A stretch of DNA of 60,475 nt from contig LWCA01000072.1 of the NCBI GenBank assembly GCA_001642005.1, positions 1 to 60,475 of the forward strand, given 5' to 3'. The DNA is from Intoshia linei (taxonomy: Eukaryota; Orthonectida; Rhopaluridae). Below the pieces are notes generated by a model. It saw only the letters and a list, made by a program, of their open reading frames with translations, did not search any database and was not told where the DNA came from. Position numbers and translations under genes: made by a program. Of the stretch, positions 1-10,640 are shown piece by piece (the stretch's first letter is position 1; each line of letters opens with the position of its first letter).

Positions 1-874
1 ATTTTCAATTTTCAAAATAAAACTGTATGCACAAAAATAAACGATAAATGAAATATCACATAAATGTTTATTTATATCCACTTTAGAATATTCTAGAAAA
101 CCTCATATTAACGTTCGACGATCTTAAGATTTTTCTAGAATATTTTTAGTGTTTCTATTTGAGTGTATTATTATAATATTATAAATTATTACTATTATTA
201 TTACTATGATAAAATGTAATTGTATACTGTAGGGTGTCACACCCATCATCACCACCCATGATATATGAGAATTAGGATTTCTGAATGCATTTTTGTAATT
301 TTAAAATAAATATTTTAATTTAACATAAATACCTTCAATGCCTATTATATTCAATCCAGTTTTACAATATATATCGAAAATTTAACTTGCAATACCACGA
401 AATGGTAATATTATGTTTTGATTATTTTTTGACAATATTCTGCAAAGAAAATTTTTATTAGTAGGTAGTTTCTGTTCATTAAAAATGAAACCGAAATATG
501 GACCAACCAAAATATCTCCAATTCTTGTGGTCATTTTTGGTATTTTAAAAGATTGCAATAAAATTGAATTGAAATTGATATTGATATAAAAATAATGAAC
601 GTAAATCAAATATTCAATAGCGTAAAATATTTAATATATGTGCTGCAGTATTTATAAGGCGAGATTAATAATAAATAATGATTATATATTAATTAATCCA
701 AGATTATATTTCAATTAAATTATATTGGTAGTGAATTCTGTCCTATAAAAAAAAGGGAAAATATTTTGATTATAATACTTTATAATAACAAATCTCCTCA
801 ACAGGATTATTTTTAATTGAAAAATTATTTTAATCTCTTAATAATAATCACTCGAATTATAAACAAAAGACTTA
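1..874. other. Non-coding AT-rich stretch at the left edge
   Basis: No gene is recognised here. A minus-strand open frame starting at an ATG at 532 and ending at 388 would give about 48 residues (starting MTTRIGDILVGPYFGF), but it has no family resemblance, no clear splice partners and no homologue I can name, so it is not called. The rest is low-complexity AT sequence. Confidence 0.4.
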
Positions 875-1066
875 ATGGAAGAAACTTACATCATCATGGA
901 ATCGAACAGTATAAAATTATTTTCGACAATAAGAAAAGCTAAGCTGTACCACTTTGGATATATGTATACAATACATCAAAGGAACATGACCACATTATAC
1001 TGGAAATGTGTAAGTTCTGGTTGTAAAGGTAGAATGACATCTACATATAAATATAAATTTATTTAA
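875..1066 (+). pseudogene. FLYWCH-type zinc-finger fragment
   Basis: The 63-codon frame contains a recognisable FLYWCH zinc-finger core: an aromatic strand around LYHFGYMYT, then TLYWKC, then SGCKGRM. The YWxC and CKGR(M/L) signatures are the hallmark of this WRKY/GCM1-like fold, although the closing HxH zinc ligands are absent before the stop at 1064-1066. FLYWCH domains occur in DNA-binding proteins and often in, or derived from, Mutator-like transposases. No donor site leading to a following exon is obvious and no transposase core follows, so this is most likely a truncated first exon or transposon relic. The family call is good; whether it is a living gene is doubtful. Confidence 0.5.
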
Positions 1067-2592
1067 TTAAATAATATAAAATTTAAATATAATTATCGAC
1101 AAATGTGCCATTAAGAATTATTATGATACAATTATACTAAAAAAAAATTTCCCAAATATATTGTGAAAGATTAATTTAATTTATGCTTTTTAAAAATGAC
1201 TTAAAAGTTATTTTAACAAAAAATATCTAATAAATTTTGGTATATTATGGAATCTCTGTATTGACCATATTTATTGCAAACATGACTTCATTCAATGCAA
1301 ACATGACTTTATTTTTGCAAACAAGATCGTGAATGTCTTGTATTTGAATGAATTTATTATATTGTAAATAACCAGAATTCGAGAAATTAAATCGTTAATA
1401 AAATCCAAAAAAAATTGGCTAGAAACAAATTTAAAAAAATAAACTGTATAACTAACATGGAGAACAATATTATAAAGGCGGTACCACGTTTAAAAGCTCA
1501 AACGCCGATTTCTGTTAAAATAAAGTTCAGTTTTAATTTCTTCATAATATTTATACAGTGATATTTAAAATGACAAACGCAACTCGAATAGATAGCGTTA
1601 AATATTTTTGATTGCGAATTAGTTTTTCTATTTTAAAAGATACACACTTTTAGTGCTAATTGCCCATCAAATTCTAAAATTTTCCAAAAAATGTTACATC
1701 CTAATGTATGTATACAGTAGTTTCTCGTTTATTAGTACATTCGCTATTAAATTAGTTTAATTTAAACCAGCAGTAGAAATAATAAAAGTGGCAGTAAAAT
1801 TTAACACAAATTGACAGTATTACTTTTTAAATTTAATAGTAATATTGTTGATTTTTACAGTAAGTTTTTAAAAATTAAATCTTAATTTATACAAAATTTT
1901 GCAATGGCTTAATGTTTAAACTTTAAGGACACAATTTTGTAATTTAAATTGGAGTATATGAGATAGAAAAAAAGTGGATAGTTCATGGTCATTATTAAAC
2001 TTTTTAACAAAATTACAGTCTGATACAACCCTAACCGTGTTGATTTGTGTAGTAATTGGCACAATGATATCTTCAAACAAAGAATTACTTTCATAATAAT
2101 CAATAAGCATGCTTATATTAACGATAATATTAGTTTAAATTTTTAATGGTAAACACTTTGCATAAAAGTGAGAATTTCACATTCAAATTTGAATTTAATA
2201 AATATTAGAAAATATATTTGCATAATGTACACTCTACTAAATCGTGTAAAAAGGTAAATTTATTTTATTTCAAAATTTGTCAAGTTTCCAACAGATTATA
2301 CAATATTTTGTAGTTTCATTGTACAAGTTGTAACATATCTACAATGCAGATTCTGCATGAAATGTATAAACCAGGGATTATTCTTTTTTTATTAATTAAA
2401 TAAATGCATTTATGGTATTGAAGGCGTCAATCACTGCGATGAAATTGATGTAATGATATGCCTTGAAAAGTTGTTTTAGAACTTTTGTTTATTTAAATCT
2501 TAAGACTTTTTTAAATACAATTGTAAATCGTAAAAACAAAAAAACACAATTCGTCAAGGATATATTTATATTTATAATATTAATAATAATAT
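1067..2592. other. Intergenic, one weak minus-strand open frame
   Basis: Mostly AT-rich sequence without recognisable genes. A 64-codon minus-strand frame (2110-1916, starting MLIDYYESNSLFEDIIV) has a reasonably protein-like composition and could be an isolated exon or transposon relic. I recognise no family and no partner exon, so it is only noted here. Confidence 0.3.
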
Positions 2593-3661
2593 TTATAAAA
2601 TAACAACGTTGCATGATGTTTCAGCAATAATGCAGTTTTTCTTCATAATCATGCAATTGTACATTCCATTATTTTCATAAGACGTTGACGATATTGTACA
2701 AGAACATATTCCAACCGAATTAGTAATGTCGTAATTTGTTTTAAAGTTGGAATTAACTTTAACTCCGTTATGTTTCCAAACAATGTCGTCGTTTCTTTCA
2801 AAATTATCAACCGTGCATAATAATTTTAATTCGGACCCACAAACTATTCGTCTATCTCTTAATCCAAAAGCAAATTTACATTTTTTTATTTCGATTATGG
2901 GTAAATTTAAATCTTCCAAATCTTTGCTCATTTTGAATGTGTCTAATTTTGGTAAAACGGGATTAAATAAAGATTGTCTAAAGTTTTAATAAGTATGGCA
3001 GGTAAAGTTTCACAAATACCTGTTAATAAAAATAAAAATTTTACCTCCTGTCAAAATTTAAAATTCTTTTGGAATTTACCGTCACTTTAGCTGAACTGGT
3101 AATTGATCCAAATGAATTTTCAATTACAATCATGTACACATCGTCGTCCTCTACTCCACATCTACTAATTCTAATTTCATGGGTCAAGCGACAACTCTTT
3201 ATTATGTATTTAAATCCGCTAATTAATATTTCCTTGTTTATCTTTTTGTACCTAATTAGATGATTAATAATGATGATACAAAATGTGTATAAATCCAATT
3301 ATAATTTAGATTAGTTGTTTTCATCATTTGGGTTATTATTTAAAGATAATTCGGACTGATACATGCAAAAGGGTGAGAACTTTTATATTACCTTGCATTT
3401 TTTATTATTAATAATAAAGATTAATAATAATTTATATGATAACAATTGCCAAAAATATTCATACAGGGGAAACGCTATCAGGCTTATCATTTAAATTTTA
3501 AAAGGTTGAAGCTGATTTAATACATATAATATCATAAATTTACCAAAAAACTGAAGGACTGCTAATTGACCTAACTTTACAGCGTAAGACTACCGAAGAT
3601 CCATTATCTACGCGTATATTTTTCAATTCTTCAATAAATTTAGGAGCATATTCTCTATTGT
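2593..3661 (-). CDS. Two tandem I-set Ig domains (3' exons)
   Basis: Three exons join in frame: 3661-3544, 3251-3045 and 2977-2593 (stop). The first starts after TTTAG and ends ...PSVFW at a phase-2 donor; the second supplies the rest of Ig domain 1 (VEDDDVYMIVIENSFG, the Asp-x-x-x-Tyr box); the third holds Ig domain 2, with Cys in LKLLCTV, Trp in DIVWKHNG and the NNGMYNCMI tyrosine-corner/Cys motif. The lead-in APKFIEELKNIRVDNG is typical of titin/twitchin/obscurin-type Ig domains. No start codon or signal peptide is seen; the first exon needs an upstream exon ending in phase 1. The pseudokinase gene immediately upstream on the same strand has such a donor just before its stop, so these may be its alternative C-terminus. 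They could instead be remnants of a separate gene. Confidence 0.7.
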
Positions 3662-3879
3662 CTAAATTTAATAAAATTTAATTTTTAATAAAAAACGTAA
3701 AACTAAAAATTAAGTTTATTTCAGGCATGATATTCATATCTTAAAACAGGGATTAGAACTAATTCATTGGAGGCTACCAATCAATTAATTGATTAAAATT
3801 TTAAATTATTAAAAAAATCCTCTTTTGACAGAACTTCCCTTATTTTTAGAAAAATTTCATTTCAAATTTAATTAAAAAA

Positions 3880-4612
3880 TATTGATTGATAATATATTAA
3901 AAATTATTTTTTTTATCTTTACATTTCTTAAGTTGAACTTTTGTATTTATATCAACTGGAATAAGTTCTATCAGAATAATGTTTTTTTTAATTTTGGGAC
4001 TGTTAATTATTTCACATTTTTTGTTTTAATAAAATATTTTGAAAAAAATATATATGAATACTAAAATACTTTTTTGACCGTGAAGTCTTCACTTATCCGG
4101 ATTGAAATTTTCTGTGTGTGTTAACAGGATACAACTGTATAACCTGTCAATTTTTTGAATTTTTAGAGTTTAATTTCATTAAAAAAAGAAGGTTAATTTG
4201 TGGTTTTGCTAGTGAAAATTGAGTTTTTTGAGGTTGCCACTTATCACAATCGTTATGATTTTACAAACAATCCCAGAATTTATGGTTTATAAAATTTTAG
4301 GACATGTTTCATTTTTGAAAAATAAGGGTAATTTGTGTTTTTGACTATGAATGTGTGCGTTTCTGAGGCTAGGATATACGACAATGTTAATGGTTTTACA
4401 ACGCTCTCAGAATGTATGTTTTTTTTAATTTTAAAAAAAGGAGAAACGTGGGTTTTTGACACTGAAGGACTCAATTTCGGAAAATAAAACGTAGATATAA
4501 ACATAACAAGCGAAACTGTATTAGAAATTGGGTTTTTTAAATTCTACGACTCTTAATTTTTTAAATATACGGTAACACACAGACATTCAATTGTATATAA
4601 GTAAAGAATAAA
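3880..4612. repeat. Family R interspersed repeat, copy 1
   Basis: Starts near the shared block TTGATAATATATTAAAAATT and ends with CGGTAACACACAGACATTC followed by TATATAAGTAAAG, the terminal signature of family R. It lies between the pseudokinase stop and the downstream Ig exons, so it would be intronic if those exons belong together. No open reading frame. Confidence 0.65.
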
Positions 4613-4620
4613 GAAAAAAT

Positions 4621-7600
4621 CTATATCTGACTGAGCACACTGTTGCCTCTCCACAGCGCTGAGTTAGTACGTAAATGACATTTTGATGTATTACCAAAGG
4701 TTATATCGACTAAATCTTTTTGGTTTCTTAAATTATAATCAAAAGATTCTTTAAACCCCAACATATGATTTTTGCCAAAATTGGTTTTAGAAGATTTTAA
4801 CAATGGTATTTGAGTTATCCATTTATGTGACAAGGCCTGATGAATGGTAGGAATCTTTTTATGATCCTTCTGAAGAACATTGCATATAAAATCAAAACCA
4901 TCAAATGATAATTTACTTTCTAAAGAATTCAATTGGTCTTCTATTGACAATGATCGACTAATGTTGTACAATTTGAGAAAAATACTTTTGAGCACAATTC
5001 CAAATAAAAAGATATCGGTATAAAATCCGATAGACTTATTATTCATCAATGCATTGCGTTTAAGACTGAATTTCGATACTTCATTGTCAATTTTAAATGA
5101 ATTATATGAATCAATCATTTTCAGCCGATCACATTCAATAGTTTGAGCAGCAAAGTAATATTCGTTCAAATCTAAATGTGCAATGCCATTTTCGTGTAAA
5201 AGCGAAATTGATTCCAACATATCTTTTGCAAATTTCGAAACATTACCTTCATCACAAGTTTCTAATCCATTTATCATGGAATGAAAAGTTGGACCAGTCA
5301 TCATTTCCATAATCAATACACCAAATTCTGCATCCAAATAATGATCATGTAATTGAATCATATTTTTATTGTTTTGACAAATTTCATTAATTTTGACATA
5401 ATTTTTGAAATCATTTCGTAAAGTTTCTGATTTTGATGAAATGTCGAAATGATAAAATTTTGCCAAAAAATTTTTCCCACTCATTTTGTCTTTAATTCTA
5501 TACAATGAAACACTATCATTGTCATCAAACTTTTCACAAATTTCGTAAAGTTTTTCAAATTTCCCGTCGGAATGAGATTGAAATTGTGACAACCTTCTGT
5601 GCTCTCCATAAGAATATTTTTTATAGTCAAAAGACATTGGTTCATTATTTATTGAGTACCTTTTTTTTGTAAACAAATCATTTAAAAAGTTATTTCTTGT
5701 TTTTGATTTCACTAGTGTGCTTTCCGTCGTTATTTTTATGATATTGGTGCAGAGGTTTAATTGGATAATTGCCCATTCATTTTGGCATTCTACTTGAAAT
5801 GAGTACTTAACATTTGATTCTAAATTTTCAATTTTCACAGAAGTTAATCTAAAATTTGATTAGCAATATTTTTATATTAATAACCCCGTAGATTTAGCAA
5901 TACACCAAGTGTGTTCGTCTTCTTTGCATGTGCAATTTTTGCATAATTTTATGATAAAATTCAAGTCAAATTCATTAAATTCAAATTCTTTTAAATGTTT
6001 GTAATTTACATCCCAAGTTAAATATGCACAATTTTCTTGGACTATATTGCATTTCAGATTGCTCATGTCAAATGCAATTTTCAAAAATATTAGTTTAAAT
6101 TTTTTTTCAATTTGACCGAATCTATTTGACGCTAGTACTTTGTACTCGCCCACGTCTGTATTGTTTACAACATGTTTTATTTTAAAATTGTTCCAACAAG
6201 ACATTGAAAATGATTTTATTTTTAAATTGTCGCTTTTTGTGATATTTTCGTCATTTCTGAACCATTCAATTGAAGGGTTAGGTATTCCAGTTATATTTGC
6301 TTCTATTGAAAAGTGTGAATTTTTCAGTATGTAAAACAACAACATTTCGTCTTGAACAACATGTTTTGGGTAGTTTATAAAATTAATTTTTGGGGATTCT
6401 AAAATTCAAAATTTAGCTTAAATTAATCTAAAATTTAAGCTTAAAAAAGTTATCAAATTAAGTTACCTCCAATTAAAACATTTACATTATATGATTTGTA
6501 CATGTCCATGTTTGTAGTGTGTAAACTGTACATTCCAGAATCTTCTTTTGAGCACAATATTTTCTTGATCTGATAATTGTTACCATTTTCATAAAAAATA
6601 ATATCGTCTTCATGTATGAGCATTTTTTCATCTTTTGTCCTATAAATTAATCTTATTTACATACTACATTGTCTATTTTGTATAAATATTAACTGTTCCA
6701 CATTTTCAAACATTTTCATACAAAGAAATCTCTCTACAAGTCTCCCAATAGGCGCTAATGTAATAACTTTTTCAAATAAATGGATGACGAGGACGGAATT
6801 TTAATTAAGCGCGTTGTAGAACAAAATTTTAACATTTTTTAGTAAAAAAATAAAACACGCGGCAAGGTATGGAATTGCAACTTGTAGACAAAATATTTGA
6901 TATTTTTTAAAAAAATGAAAATAAAATGTTATTCGAATTCAAAAATTCAAATTTTTAAATCAATAAAATAAAGAGATAATGCAAAGTTGTAAAAACACTT
7001 GACTAATATAAAATTTATAATTTATCTGTCATTTTGCATTCTTTTACAAAGTATTAATTTGATTCATAAATGACTAAATAAATTTAATTTAAATTTAAAA
7101 AGCGATAATTACAAAACATTTAAAAAATGTACAAACAGCACCTAGCTCTGCTGAGGGCATATTTTTATTCTACAAAAAAAACAAATTTACGTTGAAAATC
7201 TAACTTAAAAATCATACTATTCACTATAATCAATCCTTTAAAGGAGTGGTTCCCAAACTTGTTTTAAATTGTCATAAATAGCATAAATTCCAGAAAAAAT
7301 AAAATTATAAAAACCTATTTTGTTATTTTGAGTGTGCTAATATATATTGAGTATCAATTTAATAAATACATAAAAATACCAATTATGTATCAATAATTAA
7401 CGGAATCTTCACTTTATAAAAATATTTCAAGCGAATTTTACCAAAATTGCAAAGAATTGTAATAAATATAAAAATGATAATAACAAATATTACTATATAA
7501 TATATGAAATATACTATATAAGTAATTTGTATTACTTTTAGTAATCGTTGTTGTAGTTTCCATTTCAATTATTCACAATATTTTAAAAATGAGAATTTGA

Positions 7601-10493
7601 GATTTAAAAATTGCGTAGCAATGAAAAAAATTTCGAAGGAATGAATTATATAGATTTTCACACATATGTCTTTATTGCAAATGAGTACGTATATTTGATA
7701 TAGACGTTCACTGCACATTTTTTTTGAAATTGTAGAATCCATATTTACATTTTCAATTTTTATTTTAATCGAAATATTTGAAAAATGTAGGTTGACAATA
7801 TATTAAAAATAATTTTTCACCGGGAATGCAATTTCTGGGGTTGAAAATTTGTATTTATATCAACTGAAATAAGCTCTATCAGAAGAATCTTTTATTTTAA
7901 TTTTCGGACCATTAATTATTTCATATTTTTTGTTTTCATAAAATATTTCAGAAAAAAAATATATGAATACTAAAATGCTTTTTTTACCGTGACTTATTCT
8001 TTATATTTATACTTTGATAGTCGTCACTTATTCAGATTGAAATTTTTTGTGTGTGTTAACAGGATACAACTGTACGCCCAGTAAATTTTTTGAAATTCTA
8101 GGGCTATTTCATTAAAAATTTAGTAATTAATAATTAGTAATTTTCATTCAAAAAAAAAGGTAATTTGGGTTTTGGCCCTAAAGATATATTTATTTTAAAT
8201 TTAAATTTATGTGACATTTATGATTTTAAAATCCGTATCAGAGTATATATTTTTTAAATTCTCAAACTCGTTTGATTTTCAAAAAAAAGGACAATTTGGC
8301 TTTTTGACCCATAAGATATAAGTTTCAAAGGTTTAAATTTATTTTACCAACACTCCCGGAAAAACTGTAATTGAAATGTAGACTTTATAAAATGATAAGA
8401 CTGGTAATTATTTAAATAAACGTTTAAAACACACACAGACAAACAAATATTGCAAAGCATATTATATAAGTAAGATTTTTTTAAATTTATCATTGTGAAC
8501 ATTGCAAACATGCTAATTTTAAACTGAATAGGTTTTTAATAATTTTGACTATGAAATCAATTTAGAGCTGAACCTATCATACTCCGATACTCTGTTCGGG
8601 GGCCTAAACGTAATTTTGTAAAATGGGGATCACATTTTTCCATTTTGAATTCAGAGAAATTAACTACATCTTGGTTTGACGTAAAGGTGTATAAAGTAAT
8701 AGGATGGCTGACTTGTGGAAAAATACTAATAATGGATCATTTATTTTGAAGTGAAGTAGTGATCGAGGTTCGATATTTAAACAAGATTAATGAAGTTGGT
8801 TAATTTTATAAGATAAACTGCTCTAACGATTAAATTCTTACTGTTTTCCTATTTGTCGGTTAAATGGATTTCCCTTAATATACATTTTCAATAAGACATT
8901 AAGGATGGTTGAGTAATCTAAAACTGGTCAATCGTTGTTTTTGTTAAGAAAAGAAGTAGAAGCTTTATGCTACACTCTAAATTATTGTATAATAACGGGT
9001 CTAAAAAAAATACTTTAGTATCCACTAAGCATGGGTCGACAAAGTCGTTAATATAGATGCTGAAGATTTTTATGAAAAATATGTGGGTCCATCAACAATT
9101 TTCACAATACTGTTGCATCGTTGGGACCATTTAACAAAAAATTTATTTTTTTTCTTTGAAATGCAATGTTGTAAACATTTGCTAATAAATTAACCAATAA
9201 ATAAAATTGATTTTATCTGCTGTCCACGTGGGAAATATACCTGATAAAAATATTGTTTAATTTTTAAAATATTTTTCTATAAAAATTAATACTAATAATA
9301 TAATGATAAAATAATAATTTAGAAATCATAAATAATGAACACCTTGATATGCATATTCACATTCACCTGTGTCTTCACAACGAACAAACAAAACTAGCTG
9401 TCTAATAATAAGGTATTTAATTCACACTAAAAAAAATTTGATCTAAATGGTAAATACGAATCTATAACTCCCTATCAGCTCCCTTCCCTTTTTGTCCTTA
9501 CAATACATTTTTACAATTAATGATAATTGAATTTTAATGCAAAACAGGGCATAGCCTTAGACTGCGCACTACGCGTAACTCAGAGTCGTCTTAATCCACT
9601 TTGTGGCTCTGGTGTAAGCAAAGGGTTGGAGGCCCTTTAAAGTTTCAAAGTTTTAAACAGCGATGCGACAAAAAAAATTTAGGGCATCTTTTTAGAAGAC
9701 GGGCATACTGTTGGTTGGAGACTTAGAGTCTTATTTCATGGAGTATTAATAAAGGCATTAAAATATATTATGTAGGTTTCTAGTAACTTTTATTTCTTTT
9801 ACAAAAACTTATTTAATTAATTAAAAATTATTAAGAGAAATCAAAGATTTCCTACTTTCTTTTTTCAATATTCACTTATTAGAAAGGTTTTAATGTTTCA
9901 TATTATCATTTAAAACAGTTTTTATGTCAATATTATATGATAAACATTGTAGAATATATTTTAAATTGAATAATTACTAGAATTATGATTCTTTAAACTA
10001 TTTTCTTTCTAGCTATTTGAATTCCCACATTTCAAAACTTATAAACTGTTTCCTAAGATATAAATGTGAAGTATTTTTTAATAAATTAAGGGGCTCTTTT
10101 TAAGATATAAATTTAAAGTACTTTTATTAATTTTGGGGCCTTTTTTAATGAGTGGCCCTGGCTACAGCCCATATTACCCATGCTCTGGCTCTGTAACGGC
10201 TCTGGCGTAACTCATGCGTTGTATATGTATTATAATTTGATGAATTATAACCATTTATAATCCAAAATTTTTGATGATGAGCTGACTCGCATTTGTATGT
10301 CCAGCATATCTCCAACTTGTAGTTTTATTTCATTTGGAGTTACTGAAGTAATCCACAAATAATCTAATATAGTGTAATTAAGAATATAATACACATCATG
10401 TACATCATCAGTACTTTTTAAAATTTGATTAATTATATTAGTTTTTATTTTTTTCAATTTCTGACTATATTTAAAATGTGTAAATTTGGACAT
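4621..10493 (-). CDS. Gene B: Ig-Ig-Fn3-pseudokinase muscle-type protein (obscurin/UNC-89/SPEG/twitchin-like)
   Basis: Four exons: 10493-10252, 6639-6467, 6398-5885, 5848-4621, giving 718 codons with exact phase closure. Ig 1 is split across the 3.6-kb first intron (...LDYKW / TKDEKM..., then SGMYSLHT). Ig 2 has IPNPSIEWFRND and DVGEYKVLASNRFG. The Fn3 (CAYLTWDVN ... VKYSFQVECQNEW) leads directly into a protein-kinase fold at about residues 407-660. The kinase is degenerate: no Gly-rich loop, HLDLNEYYF in place of HxDLKPEN (catalytic Asp kept, Lys and Asn lost), and DSY where DFG should be. A lysine in FLAKF could be the beta-3 Lys, and DIFLFG matches the DxWxxG helix. HLDL and the Ig-Fn3-kinase order are known in titin-like/obscurin-family kinases, several of which are pseudokinases. 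A sarcomeric scaffold role is inferred. Confidence 0.85.
7127..8476. repeat. Family R repeat, copy 2 (inverted)
   Basis: Lies in the first intron of Gene B. It opens with ACAAACAGCACCTAGCTCTG, runs through the block common to copies at 42.5-44 kb and 58 kb, and ends ACACACACAGACAAAC ... TTATATAAGTAAG. Non-coding. Confidence 0.7.
8477..9580. other. Intron sequence of Gene B, no recognised element
   Basis: Slightly less AT-rich than its surroundings around 8560-9130, with no stable open frame and no motif I can assign. It may be old transposon sequence, because both neighbours are mobile-element derived. Confidence 0.3.
9581..10204. mobile_element. hAT-type MITE with 8-bp target duplication
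   Basis: The element is flanked by perfect copies of GCGTAACT (9573-9580 and 10205-10212). Its ends are inverted: CAGAGTCGTC at the left, and ACGGCTCTG at the right, reading CAGAGCCGT on the opposite strand. An 8-bp duplication plus CAG-type short inverted ends is the hAT superfamily signature. It is 624 bp with no transposase frame, so non-autonomous. It sits in intron 1 of Gene B. Confidence 0.8.
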
Positions 10494-10640
10494 AGAATTA
10501 CATTGTAAACTGTATATTCACAACTAGAGTTCTATTCACGGTCCAAAGCACGATCAGAACAAAAAAATTTAAAAACTTAGTTTTTTCAATTGTCAACAGC
10601 TTTCAACTAAATTCAATTAGAACCATAACATGAAATCTCA

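Noticed and set aside
4280-4504. 74-residue minus-strand frame
   Set aside because: It lies entirely inside a family R copy, and the corresponding region of other copies is not open.
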